In this document: one piece after another, positions 34,494-42,788 of the stretch
Position numbering within the stretch: the first letter of the stretch is position 1
Layout of the letters: every line of letters begins with the position of its first letter
DNA from: VXNE01 sp965217825
GTDB lineage: Bacteria; Pseudomonadota; Gammaproteobacteria; Pseudomonadales; Azotimanducaceae
Assembly (NCBI GenBank): GCA_965217825.1
Contig: OZ244571.1
Coordinates: 1,426,001-1,490,000 of the forward strand
Length of the DNA: 64,000 nt
Direction: 5' to 3'
Position numbers and translations under genes: made by a program
Notes under the pieces: generated by a model
What the model was told of the DNA's origin: nothing
The model's input: the letters and a program-made list of their open reading frames with translations, nothing else
The model's database searches: none

Positions 34494-35474
34494 ATGAGCC
34501 ACACGACCACCACAGAAGTCGCGAACACGGCGTTGTCGGACGGCGAATCTCAACGATCAACCCCTGTCGACAACAACTTGCCGAGCACAGCGCGTTCTCC
34601 AATGCTGTTCCCGCTCGGTCCCTACCGTCGGCTTACAGACCCCTGCTCTCGGGTGCCCGTCATCTCGGAGTCACTGTTGATCTGCGGCGATGCCCGGCGT
34701 GCGCTGAGCCTGTTGCCTTCAGAGTCCGTCCAGACCGTCGTGACCTCACCTCCGTACTGGTCCCTCAGGGACTACCAGGTCGAGGATCAGATCGGGCGTG
34801 ACGACACGTTGCGCTCGTATATCTGCAGCATCGTCGAAGCGTTTGATGAGTTGCGGCGCGTGCTTCGAGGGGACGGGACCGTATGGCTCAATGTGGGCGA
34901 CTCCTATACGTCGGGGAACCGGCGTTACCGCGCCCCCGACCGCAAAAACCGTGCGCGCGCCATGGAAGTTCGACCCCGCACACCTGAAGGGTTGAAGCCG
35001 AAGGATCTGATCGGTGTTCCCTGGCGGCTCGCCTTGGCGCTGCAGGATGCCGGTTGGTGGATTCGTAGCGAAGTCATCTGGCACAAGCCGAATGCCCACC
35101 CCGAGTCGGTTCGTGATCGCCCCACCAAGGCTCACGAAACCGTGTTCCTTCTCTCGAAGGAGCAGAATTACTACTACGACGCCAGTGCTGTCGTCGGTCC
35201 CAACGACAGGAGACTGCGTACCGTGTGGGACATACCCACGGAGCCCCTCAAGCGCGCGAATGGTGACGAAGACGACCATCCTGCGATGATGCCTGTAACG
35301 CTCGCGCGACGATGTGTTTCCATCACAAGCAGTCCGGGCAGCGTCGTTCTGGACCCCTACGCAGGCTCGGGTACGACCTTGCTCGCTGCCGAGGGACTGG
35401 GTCGGCGATGGGTAGGCATTGAACTCAACCCATCGTTCGCCGACCTTATCGAACGCCGGATGCACGGCCGGTGA
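34494..35474 (+). CDS. DNA methyltransferase (N4-cytosine/N6-adenine, beta-class) of a type II R-M system
   Basis: 326 residues from ATG 34494; an in-frame TTG at 34368 would add an unconserved tail. Motif IV TSPPYWSLRDYQVEDQIG comes first and the SAM-binding FxGxG-type LDPYAGSGTTLLAAE lies near the C-terminus, the beta-class order. SPPY with W favours N4-cytosine or N6-adenine modification of the M.PvuII/phage group. ESLLICGDARRALSLLP is the usual start. The stop overlaps the next gene by 4 bases, forming an R-M operon. The recognition site is unknown. Confidence 0.92.
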   Translation: MSHTTTTEVANTALSDGESQRSTPVDNNLPSTARSPMLFPLGPYRRLTDPCSRVPVISESLLICGDARRALSLLPSESVQTVVTSPPYWSLRDYQVEDQIGRDDTLRSYICSIVEAFDELRRVLRGDGTVWLNVGDSYTSGNRRYRAPDRKNRARAMEVRPRTPEGLKPKDLIGVPWRLALALQDAGWWIRSEVIWHKPNAHPESVRDRPTKAHETVFLLSKEQNYYYDASAVVGPNDRRLRTVWDIPTEPLKRANGDEDDHPAMMPVTLARRCVSITSSPGSVVLDPYAGSGTTLLAAEGLGRRWVGIELNPSFADLIERRMHGR

Positions 35475-36265
35475 CGCTTGACGAACTCAAGGCGAAGCTC
35501 GACACGTTCTCCCCAGCCAAGATCGCCTTCGTCGCAAACGTCGTCGAGTCTCTGTCGAATCCGTCTCAGGCCAACATCCGCTCAGAGGACACTTGGCTAA
35601 CGGCCGTCCCGGAGTGGATCGAGTACTTCGGCCTCGCTCTCTCGGTCCACCACGCTGCCACGACAGTTCCGCTGGGTCTAACGTCATTCGAAACCGTCTT
35701 CCGCAATGCCTGCCAGCATGTCCATTGGGATGTAACCGCACCAGCTTCAGCTACCCAACGATTCGTCGACCTCGCCGTGAGCATAGATACCGTATCGACA
35801 AGGCACCTGTCCCTAAAGTCCACTGCTGCCCAGAACTTATCGGCGACGACCGTTCATATCTCCAAGCTCACCGAGGCCGCATGGATACAGGACGCTCGGA
35901 CGCCCGCCGCGCGACGGAGCGCCACCCTCGAACTGTTCACGGCCTACCACGAAGCTGTAACTGCCATCCTGATGCTCCGCGCCTTCCGCGAGGCGTCTGA
36001 CCGAGTACCCAACCTCTACCAGCTTGTGGAATTGCCAGTATCGTTGTTCGACTCAATCCAGCAAGCTCCGCTCAGCGCATTCCGAAACGATGCACCCGTA
36101 GTACCTTGCACAGACTCGGGTGGCCGCGTCGTCGCCCGCGTCGCCCTTGACCGATCCGACGCGAAGATAACCGTCCGTAGCATCCTCCTCGACGCTTGCA
36201 TCGTGCATGCCGATTGGACACGGCTCTATCATGTTTCGAATCACGAAGTGGAATCCCGGCCATAG
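35471..36265 (+). CDS. Probable type II restriction endonuclease, partner of the methyltransferase
   Basis: 264 residues from a GTG overlapping the methyltransferase stop. FVDLAVSIDTVSTRHLSLKS is compatible with a PD-(D/E)XK-like active site in which SLK replaces E-x-K. HISKLTEAAWIQDARTPAAR and LELFTAYHEAVTAILMLRAF follow, a segment I associate with small type II endonucleases. The last 14 or so residues (YHVSNHEVESRP) are encoded by the dispersed 'MFRI' repeat, so the native C-terminus has been replaced. Activity is therefore uncertain, although the loss may be only the extreme end. Confidence 0.7.
   Translation: MTLDELKAKLDTFSPAKIAFVANVVESLSNPSQANIRSEDTWLTAVPEWIEYFGLALSVHHAATTVPLGLTSFETVFRNACQHVHWDVTAPASATQRFVDLAVSIDTVSTRHLSLKSTAAQNLSATTVHISKLTEAAWIQDARTPAARRSATLELFTAYHEAVTAILMLRAFREASDRVPNLYQLVELPVSLFDSIQQAPLSAFRNDAPVVPCTDSGGRVVARVALDRSDAKITVRSILLDACIVHADWTRLYHVSNHEVESRP
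36225..36263 (+). repeat. Dispersed upstream repeat ('MFRI' leader), copy 3 (partial)
   Basis: CTATCATGTTTCGAATCACGAAGTGGAATCCC matches copies at 17718 and 31501. From ATG 36232 a 47-codon frame opens MFRITKWNPGHSESYTTVYT and ends inside the DUF3500 start region. The left edge of the match marks the breakpoint inside the endonuclease gene. Confidence 0.45.
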
Positions 36266-36306
36266 CGAGTCGTACACCACCGTCTACACGAAGGAGCTGC
36301 GCAAGA

Positions 36307-37536
36307 ATGACCGAGCATTGGACGAAACTGAGGGTCCGCAAGGGCGGGCATATGTCAGCCCGGACGCGCGTTGACCAGAGTCCGGGCCTCTCGCGGTTGC
36401 TTGACGAGCGCTTGTCGACGCTGGTCGACCCCGTCCGAGGCATCACAACCGACGGTGTTGTGCGGGAAGGTCTGTACCCGCTGGCGGCGAACGGCGTCTC
36501 GACAAAGCCGATTACCGAGGCGGCCCGAACCTTTCTTCAGGCACTGACGGGCGAGCAACGGGGCCGAACGGTGCATGCGCTCGACGCAGACGAGTGGCGA
36601 ACCTGGAACAACATTCATCTCAATTGCTGGCGCCACGGGGTGATGCTGGAGGATCTGCCCGACACGACCCGGAAGCTGGCACTTGACCTGCTGGCTGCAA
36701 CACTATCCGCCCGAGGGTTCGATCAGGCTCGCGATATCATGCGTCTGAACGGCCTGCTTGCCGTCGTCTCCGAGAGTCCGGATGAGTTTGGCGAGTGGCC
36801 GTACTTCCTTTCCATCTTCGGCCAGCCGTCCGACTCCGAGCCCTGGGGATGGCAGCTCGACGGACATCACCTGAACCTCAACTGCATGGTGATTGGCGAT
36901 CACCTGGTGATGACTCCCACGTTCCTGGGATCGGAGCCTTGCGAGGGGGGCAATGGGCTGCTGGAAGGCACCAGGGTTTTCGGCACCGAAGAGCGAGCCG
37001 GACTCGATCTCATTCGTTCACTGGACGACTCACAACAATCGAGAGCGGTGACCCGCCCGTCCATTCACCCCGACGATCTGCCGCAGGAACTCAAGCACCC
37101 CTTCGACGGCCGCATGGTGGGCGGGACCGGCCACGACAATGCGGTCGTGCCGTACGAAGGCGTTATGGCCGGCGATTTCAGCGATGCCCAGCGCCGCCTG
37201 CTGCTATCGTTGATCGGTACGTACGTCGGCTGGACTCGGGAGCATCACGCCGACATCAAGATGCGGGAGGTGAACGCTCACCTGGATGAGACCTGGTTCT
37301 CCTGGATGGGAGCGACGTCCGACGACGGACCCTTCTACTACCGCGTACACAGTCCCGTGGTCATGATCGAATTCGACCATCACCCGGGTGTGGTTTTCGA
37401 CAACCCCGTGCCGTCCCGCAACCACATCCACATGATCGTACGCACCCCCAACGGTGGCGACTATGGTGTCGATCTGCTACGCCAGCATCACGAGCGTTAT
37501 GACCACTCGCACGGCACCCACGAGCCCCGTCACTGA
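36307..37536 (+). CDS. DUF3500 family protein
   Basis: 409 residues from ATG 36307, preceded by AAGGAG at ten bases. The DUF3500 domain covers most of the length: LDADEWRTWNNIHLNCWRHG, GWQLDGHHLNLNCMVIGDHL, HADIKMREVNAHLDETWFSW and the conserved His-rich end VVMIEFDHHPGVVF with NHIHMIVRTPNGGDYG. The function is unproven; conserved His/Asp suggest a metal site. It is followed after 17 bases by the LLM oxidoreductase, so the two form an operon. A 200-base fragment of a paralogue lies at 59115-59321. Confidence 0.9.
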   Translation: MTEHWTKLRVRKGGHMSARTRVDQSPGLSRLLDERLSTLVDPVRGITTDGVVREGLYPLAANGVSTKPITEAARTFLQALTGEQRGRTVHALDADEWRTWNNIHLNCWRHGVMLEDLPDTTRKLALDLLAATLSARGFDQARDIMRLNGLLAVVSESPDEFGEWPYFLSIFGQPSDSEPWGWQLDGHHLNLNCMVIGDHLVMTPTFLGSEPCEGGNGLLEGTRVFGTEERAGLDLIRSLDDSQQSRAVTRPSIHPDDLPQELKHPFDGRMVGGTGHDNAVVPYEGVMAGDFSDAQRRLLLSLIGTYVGWTREHHADIKMREVNAHLDETWFSWMGATSDDGPFYYRVHSPVVMIEFDHHPGVVFDNPVPSRNHIHMIVRTPNGGDYGVDLLRQHHERYDHSHGTHEPRH

Positions 37537-37553
37537 GCAGGCAGGAGGTCCGC

Positions 37554-38468
37554 ATGCCAATCCCGGTCGGTCTCAATGTCTGGTCCCGCCTGGTGGAGGA
37601 CACGTTCCCTTATCTGGACAAGGTCCTGGCCCCATTTGATTCCTTGTGGATCCCCGACCATGTGCAGAACAACGGTCACAAAGTCGGCGAAGGCTGGACA
37701 TTGTTGTCATTTGCCCTGGGCCGCTATCCGGACAAGACCGTCGGCCATCAGGTCTTGTGCAACAGTTTTCGTAATCCGGCGCACCTGGCGAAAATGATGG
37801 CCACGGCACAGGCCATCTCTGGCGGACGGGCTGTGTTGGGCATAGGCGCCGGTTGGAATGAGGCGGAATATCTCTCGTATGGTTGGCCATTCCCGACGGC
37901 AAAGGAACGCATCGCGCAACTGGCCGAGGCTATAAGAATCTGCCGTTTGATGTGGACGGAGGCCCCGGCCAACTTCGACGGTCAGTACTATCAGATCAAG
38001 GATGCGTACTGTGAGCCCGTGCCAGATCCGGTTCCGCCGGTGATGGTCGGTGGTTCAGGCGAGAAATACACCCTGCGCGTGGTGGCTGAGCAGGCCGATT
38101 GGTGGAACCATGTTTTCGAAGACGGGAAGACCTATCGCCACAAGCAGGAGGTTCTCAAATCCCATTGTCGCGTGGTTGATCGCGACTACGACGAAATCAA
38201 GCAAGTCATATGCAGAAGCGTCCTCGTTGCCGAAAACGAAAAAGAACTCAACCGCCTGAAAGCTGATCCCAATGTCAGGTCCGGTGGGAACAGCCTGATC
38301 GGAACGCCGGAGCAGGTCACGGAAGCCCTGCTCGCAGAGATCGATCAGGGCGCGGACAGATTTGTGGTCAACATCTCCGATGCCCCACGGGTAGAAGGGA
38401 CTCAGCTATTTGCAGCAGAGGTGATGCCCCACTTGAAGGTAGTGTCTCGGCGCGCGCATTCTCCGTAG
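37554..38468 (+). CDS. LLM-class flavin-dependent oxidoreductase (intact copy)
   Basis: 304 residues, CAGGAGG upstream. Luciferase-like TIM barrel: SLWIPDHVQNNGHKVGEGW, ALGRYPDKTVGHQVLCNSFR, RAVLGIGAGWNEAEYLSYGW (phosphate-binding loop), then YCEPVPDPVPPVMVGGSGEK. These enzymes use F420 or FMN for hydride transfer or monooxygenation. Co-transcribed with the DUF3500 gene. The paralogue at 17790-18546 has a deletion and a frameshift, so this is the only functional copy in view. Confidence 0.92.
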   Translation: MPIPVGLNVWSRLVEDTFPYLDKVLAPFDSLWIPDHVQNNGHKVGEGWTLLSFALGRYPDKTVGHQVLCNSFRNPAHLAKMMATAQAISGGRAVLGIGAGWNEAEYLSYGWPFPTAKERIAQLAEAIRICRLMWTEAPANFDGQYYQIKDAYCEPVPDPVPPVMVGGSGEKYTLRVVAEQADWWNHVFEDGKTYRHKQEVLKSHCRVVDRDYDEIKQVICRSVLVAENEKELNRLKADPNVRSGGNSLIGTPEQVTEALLAEIDQGADRFVVNISDAPRVEGTQLFAAEVMPHLKVVSRRAHSP

Positions 38469-38623
38469 GAGCCTTCAGCCCACTGGATTACAGTGCGCCC
38501 GTGACGCCCAGGGAACTCCGACGTTGCAAGTCCTCCAGCAGTGGCGGCAGTGTTGTTCCATGGAAGCTCGACTCCTGCAGGTGTCCATGCACACGCCGCG
38601 CGCCGAGCGTACCTTCGTCAGCA

Positions 38624-38645
38624 CGTATATACTTCGGTATACACG
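38624..38645 (+). promoter_or_regulatory. Probable operator of the AbrB-Doc module
   Basis: GTATATACTTCGGTATAC is an imperfect palindrome (GTATA...TATAC arms) 20 bases before the antitoxin ATG and is more AT-rich than its surroundings. Autoregulation through such a site is usual for AbrB/MazE-type antitoxins. Confidence 0.45.
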
Positions 38646-38660
38646 CTCGAGGGGTTTGCC

Positions 38661-38888
38661 ATGCATGCGCTCAAGGTCCACAAGGTTGGAAACTCGCTGA
38701 ATCTGCGCCTCCCAAAGGATGCAGTCAATGCGCTTCGTGTCAGCGAAGGCGACGTGGTTTATCTGACCGAAACGCCCAATGGGGGATATCGAATTACGCC
38801 CTACGATCCCGAGTTCGAGCGGCAGATGAGGCTTGCCGAAAAGGTCATGAGAGAGTACCGGAACGCGTTGCGTGAACTCGCCAAGTAG
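38661..38888 (+). CDS. AbrB/MazE-type antitoxin
   Basis: 75 residues from ATG 38661. The swapped-hairpin SpoVT-AbrB fold is evident: VHKVGNSLNLRLPKDAVNAL, VSEGDVVYLTETPNGGYRI. A C-terminal helix of mixed charge (FERQMRLAEKVMREYRNAL) should wrap the toxin. The stop shares one base with the GTG of the Doc gene. An upstream in-frame extension to 38541 has no conserved content and overlaps the operator, so it is not used. Confidence 0.88.
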   Translation: MHALKVHKVGNSLNLRLPKDAVNALRVSEGDVVYLTETPNGGYRITPYDPEFERQMRLAEKVMREYRNALRELAK

Positions 38889-39271
38889 TGGTCACCAACT
38901 GGTTGAGCAAGACGGTCGTGTTGGCGATGCACGAGAGGCTGCTCGCGGATCATGGAGGCAGCCCAGGCCTCCGCGATCCCGGCTTGCTTGACTCTGCTCT
39001 GGCTCGTGCTCGGCAGCTCTGCGCGTACGGCAATCCCGACGCATGCGATTTGGCTGCGGCGTATGCTGCAGGGATCATCCGCGACCACCCCTTTGTGGAT
39101 GGCAACAAGCGCACGGGCTTCGTATCCGCCTATCTGTTCATGGCAGAGAACGGCTTGCAGTTGACAGTTCCGGAAGTGGAGGTTGTACAGATTGTAACCC
39201 TGCTCGCCGCGAGCGAAATCGATGAAGCCGCATTTGCCTCTTGGTTGAGAGAGCACGGCAAACCGATCTGA
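38888..39271 (+). CDS. doc: Doc-type (Fic fold) toxin
   Basis: 127 residues, GTG start. The Doc signature HPFVDGNKRTG is intact; Doc phosphorylates EF-Tu and blocks translation. The N-terminal LLADHGGSPGLRDPGLLDSA and AYAAGIIRDHPF segments match 'death-on-curing' proteins. Partnered with the AbrB-type antitoxin rather than a Phd, a combination known for chromosomal Doc modules. No truncation is seen. Confidence 0.93.
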   Translation: MVTNWLSKTVVLAMHERLLADHGGSPGLRDPGLLDSALARARQLCAYGNPDACDLAAAYAAGIIRDHPFVDGNKRTGFVSAYLFMAENGLQLTVPEVEVVQIVTLLAASEIDEAAFASWLREHGKPI

Positions 39272-39436
39272 GCGAGATCGGCGCCGAACGGCGTTCGCTT
39301 GTCAGAAATTCGGGAGTGGCAGTCCTCCGCCAGGCATCGCGTGATCGTTGAGTAACCGGTCACCGAACACGCCTCGCCGCTGACTTCACGTCACTCATCG
39401 ATCGCCCAAGTTGAAGCGCCTATCCGTCGGCTCCAG

Positions 39437-39754
39437 TCAACGGATTGCCTGGACCTTCAGGTGCACGCCTTCCCGTTGCTGCAGACAATCAAGAATCTCG
39501 AACAGGTTGCGCGCGTGGGGATTGCCGGTCGAACTGAGCATGCGCATCAGGCTCTTGGGCGACTTGTCCGTGAGTCCTCCGAGTTCGCCGAATCCGATAG
39601 TGGCATTGACGTAGTCGCGCAGCAGCGATTTGCCTGTCTCCACGTCGCTGGACAGAAGGCAATCGACCGCCTCCGTAAGAAGCGCCTCGCGGAAGGCCGG
39701 ATCGCGCTGGAGCCGTTCCCGCACCGTCACCTTGAAATCCCGGGTCAATGCCAT
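39437..39754 (-). CDS. HigA-like addiction-module antidote protein
   Basis: 105 residues from ATG 39754 (GGAGGAGTGAGACG upstream). The family pattern is the 'probable addiction module antidote': VRERLQRDPAFREALLTEAV, LLRDYVNATIGFGELGGLT, then a C-terminal helix-turn-helix SPKSLMRMLSSTGNPHARNL. It follows the toxin gene by 4 bases (toxin first), the usual order for this HigBA-like family. Confidence 0.82.
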   Translation of the reverse strand: MALTRDFKVTVRERLQRDPAFREALLTEAVDCLLSSDVETGKSLLRDYVNATIGFGELGGLTDKSPKSLMRMLSSTGNPHARNLFEILDCLQQREGVHLKVQAIR

Positions 39755-39758
39755 CGTC

Positions 39759-39983
39759 TCACTCCTCCTGCCGTCTGCGTCGGTAGTCCCGCCAAAGGCG
39801 CCTGGCCGTCTCAATGTCTCCCTGCTGGCGTCTCTTCGTGCCGCCCCCGAGGAGCACGATCAAGGTCTCGCCGTCCCGCCCGAAGTAGATCCTATATCCC
39901 GGACCAGATTCGATGCGGTATTCCAGAACTCCCGCCCCGACGCTCTTCGCGTTGGACACGATGCCTCGTCCCATGCGGTCCAA
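39759..39983 (-). CDS. RelE/HigB-like (Gp49-type) toxin, N-terminus uncertain
   Basis: 74 residues from ATG 39983, with the family's EYRIESGPGYRIYFGRDG, LIVLLGGGTKRRQQGDIETA and RRLWRDYRRR. In-frame coding sequence continues upstream to about 40080 (QVTEYVDVQDRRPFGRWFNR, the normal toxin N-terminus). No ATG, GTG or TTG is found between there and the TAA that closes the frame. Either the toxin starts internally, uses a rare codon, or has lost its start through the neighbouring sterol-desaturase rearrangement. Confidence 0.6.
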   Translation of the reverse strand: MDRMGRGIVSNAKSVGAGVLEYRIESGPGYRIYFGRDGETLIVLLGGGTKRRQQGDIETARRLWRDYRRRRQEE

Positions 39984-40099
39984 AGCCGCGGTAACCTTGA
40001 TCGCTGCTTGGCCATCGAGGCGGTTGAACCATCGTCCGAACGGCCGGCGATCTTGGACATCAACGTACTCGGTGACTTGGACCGCTACCCAATGGTAAC

Positions 40100-40670
40100 C
40101 GACGCGTTACCAGATTGGTAGCGATTGGTCGATGGATGCAGAACTCGGACACTCTGACCAGCGCGTCCAAACAGCATTAGTCCGACATAGGGCAGCGCGG
40201 GGTTGGCGATCAACGGATTGCGCGCGAACAGGCTTATCAGCACAACCAGCAGTCCGGTCAGCAGCACGACGCCAGTGACAATCGCGGGTTCGAGACCCAA
40301 CAGGAAATAGAGCAGCGCGCTGGTCAACAGACCGTTGAGAACCAGTTCCGCCGGACCGGGCACGGTGCCACCAGTAGTACACGAAGGTGACCAGCAGGTA
40401 ACCGATCACGATTCCGGGCGCCCCAGCCAATGCGCCGCGCTCGACGATCGACAGGCCCGCGAACCAGGAATCCCAGGTGACCGCGCCAACCAGTGCGGTC
40501 GCCGCCTGCAACGTGTTGAACAGCAATGCGCGCAGCAACCAGCGATGGTCGAAAGCTCGCCGCCAAGCAGGAAAAACCAGCTCGATGGCCATCATGGCGA
40601 GAGCCACGAGCAACACTGTCAAAATTATCATCATCGGTTTGCGATCCTCTTGTGCGAACATCGCCATCAT
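40100..40670 (-). pseudogene. Sterol desaturase/fatty-acid hydroxylase, deleted and frameshifted
   Basis: The N-terminal half (about 40360-40670) has the membrane helices and VTFVYYWWHRAR typical of the family. The sequence then jumps, and a second frame resumes with NGLLTSALLYFLLGLE and further helices (about 40107-40345). The segment with the diiron His motifs (H-x-x-x-H, H-x-x-H-H) is gone and the C-terminus is scrambled, so the enzyme is dead. The right end overlaps the promoter of the divergent HTH gene. Confidence 0.75.
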
Positions 40671-40750
40671 CAGTGAAGGTCTGTAATTTGCAACCTTTAG
40701 TAGTGAAGTGTCAGGATGTGGCCTCTAACGGATTCAAATAGTGATACTTC

Positions 40751-41512
40751 ATGCTGCAATCGACACGCATTGTTCAGGCACTCAAGCTGGCGCTCAGGCA
40801 CCGCGGGGTGTCCTACAAACAGATCGCCCGCCACCTCGGCCTGTCCCTGAGCAGCGTTAAACGGTTGTTTTCGACGGGCGGTTTTACCCTGCAGCGCCTC
40901 GAGGCGGTGTGTGACATGGCGGACATCGATCTGCTCGAACTGGCTCGCCGGGCCGAGGCGCAACGGTTGCGCGTCACCTCACTGAGCGAGGACCAGGAAT
41001 GTCAGTTGGTCGCCGATCCGGTTCTGCTGCTGGCCGCCATCTGTGCATTGAACCGCTGGCCGTTCGAACGCATCGTCGAGCGATACCGGATCTCGGAACC
41101 GCGGCTGATTCAGTATCTCGCCCGCCTGGACCGCATGGGATTGATCGAATTGCTGCCCGCAAACCGCATCAAACCACGCGTCGCCCGCAGTTTCGCCTGG
41201 TTGCCCTATGGACCGATTCACCGTTATTTCATCGAGCATGTACAGAATTCGTTCCTGTCGGGAACATTCGAACCGCAGAGGGACCTGCATCGGTTTGCGT
41301 GGGGCATGCTTTCCGCGGAATCGGCTGCGGCGTTGCGGGCAAAACTGGTGGAACTCATGGAAATGTTCGATGCGTTGACCCGCGGCGATGAGATCCGGCC
41401 CGTCGAGGAAGACCGAACCACGGGGAGCTGCCTTCTTGTCGCGCTACGCGAGTGGGAGCCCACGGGATTCCGGGCGTTGCGCCGCCCGTTGTCGGATCGG
41501 GATTCTGTCTGA
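40751..41512 (+). CDS. Helix-turn-helix transcriptional regulator
   Basis: 253 residues. The N-terminal HTH (LALRHRGVSYKQIARHLGLS, then LSSVKRLFSTGGFTLQRLEA) is of the XRE/Cro type. The remaining 180 residues resemble a winged-helix regulatory region (RISEPRLIQYLARLDRMGLI) with a hydrophobic C-terminal domain. No ligand-binding family is recognised. Such regulators are frequent in gammaproteobacteria as stand-alone genes. Divergent from the broken sterol desaturase, which may have been its original target. Confidence 0.75.
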   Translation: MLQSTRIVQALKLALRHRGVSYKQIARHLGLSLSSVKRLFSTGGFTLQRLEAVCDMADIDLLELARRAEAQRLRVTSLSEDQECQLVADPVLLLAAICALNRWPFERIVERYRISEPRLIQYLARLDRMGLIELLPANRIKPRVARSFAWLPYGPIHRYFIEHVQNSFLSGTFEPQRDLHRFAWGMLSAESAAALRAKLVELMEMFDALTRGDEIRPVEEDRTTGSCLLVALREWEPTGFRALRRPLSDRDSV

Positions 41513-41631
41513 CGACGGCCTTTGGTAGGACGACCGTCATGCAACCGGCCAGGGACGGCGAGTCGAGGGCAGTCCGACTCCAGCGCGCGCACGGTCTGTT
41601 ACGGTAGTGCGGTTCGGCCGGGAGGAATTGA

Positions 41632-42533
41632 ATGAGCTTGTTCGAAATCGGCGCCTTTCTGATCGGGCTGTCGGCCTTGTTCGGCTACATCAACCACCGC
41701 TATCTGCGCGCGCCGCATACCATCGGGCTGGTCCTTACAGAACCGTCCCCGTCCCGTCCTCGCTGAAGGCGACGCTGGCCGGCGAGTCCCTGTTCAACGA
41801 CGGGGTAGGCGTCGTTGTCTTTACCGTCATCCTCGGTGTGGCCATTCAGGGAGGCGAACCCAGCTTCCTGCGCATCGGCGAACTGTTCGCGGTAGAAGTG
41901 CTCGGCGGCGTCGCGCTGGGACTGATCGCGGGCTATGCGTGCTACCGCGCCATGCGCCGCCTGGACGAGCTGAACCTGCAGGTGCTGATCACACTGGCCG
42001 TGGTCATGGTGTCCTACGCGGCCGCGATTCGGCTCGATGCCAGCGGTCCCATCGCCATGGTGGTCGCAGGTCTCTTTGTCGGCAACGAAGGCATGAAATA
42101 CGGGGTGAGCGAGCGCTCACGGGACCGTCTTCAGAGGTTCTGGTCGCTGCTTGACGAGGTTCTCAATTCCGTGCTCTTCCTGCTGATCGGCCTGGAAGTC
42201 CTGATCATCGCCCGCGGCGGGTTCGAATACTGGATGGGACTGCTGGCCATCCCCGTGGCCCTCGCCGGCCGTTGGCTGAGCGTGATCCTCTCGACCGCCG
42301 CGTTGCGCCGCTGGGAAACGCAATCCAGGGGCGCCGTTTCGGTCCTGACATGGGGCGGGCTGCGAGGCGGCATCGCCGTCGCGCTCGCGTTGTCGCTGCC
42401 GGCGAACGAATACCGGCCTTTCATACTCAGCATCACCTACGTCGTGGTCGTGTTCTCCATCATCGTCCAGGGCTTGACGATCGCGCGGCTGACCCGGCGC
42501 GTCGTGCCCGCGCAGTCGGCGCGGTCCGCGTAG
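41632..42533 (+). pseudogene. NhaP-type Na+/H+ antiporter with internal deletion
   Basis: ATG 41632 opens MSLFEIGAFLIGLSALFGYI and reaches YLRAPHTIGLVL, the first helix pair of CPA1 antiporters, then goes out of frame. The correct frame resumes at TVPVPSSLKATLAGESLFND and runs to the end, including LTWGGLRGGIAVALALSLP. About 100 residues (helices 2-5, with the ion-binding region around the TDPVA segment) are missing at the junction near 41743. Not functional. Confidence 0.85.
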
Positions 42534-42592
42534 GCAGCGGCAGTCTTTCCCCGTAAGGGATGAACCGCCTGAGGCGGCGAATAGTCGCTGCC
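42534..42592 (+). ncRNA. Multi-hairpin structured element, copy 2 (unassigned)
   Basis: Outer stem GCAGCG/CGCTGC encloses hairpins CCC-CGTAA-GGG and CCGCC-TGA-GGCGG, followed by CCTTTT. The core matches 18578-18624, with base changes kept compatible with pairing. It lies right after the antiporter stop and about 200 bases before a TonB receptor, so it could be the antiporter terminator, a leader element, or a repeat. Not a recognised riboswitch; B12-box and TPP-type motifs are absent. Confidence 0.35.
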
Positions 42593-42788
42593 TTTTCGCC
42601 ACGGCCTGCGAAATCGTTTAATACGAATCAATCGCATTTGCATTTACATATGACATTGATTCCGCTAATGTTCGTCCCCTTCGGCCGAAACGCCTGCCGG
42701 AAAGGGAAGTCAAATCCTTTGTTCCCTTTGTGGAACAGGTGGCGCCTGACGGTTCAGGGTCGGCCAACTGACGTGGACGGAGCAACTC

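Noticed and set aside
42534..42592. Cobalamin riboswitch upstream of TonB receptor 2
   Set aside because: No B12-box or GCCACTG element; structure does not match, and copy 1 is not next to a B12 gene.
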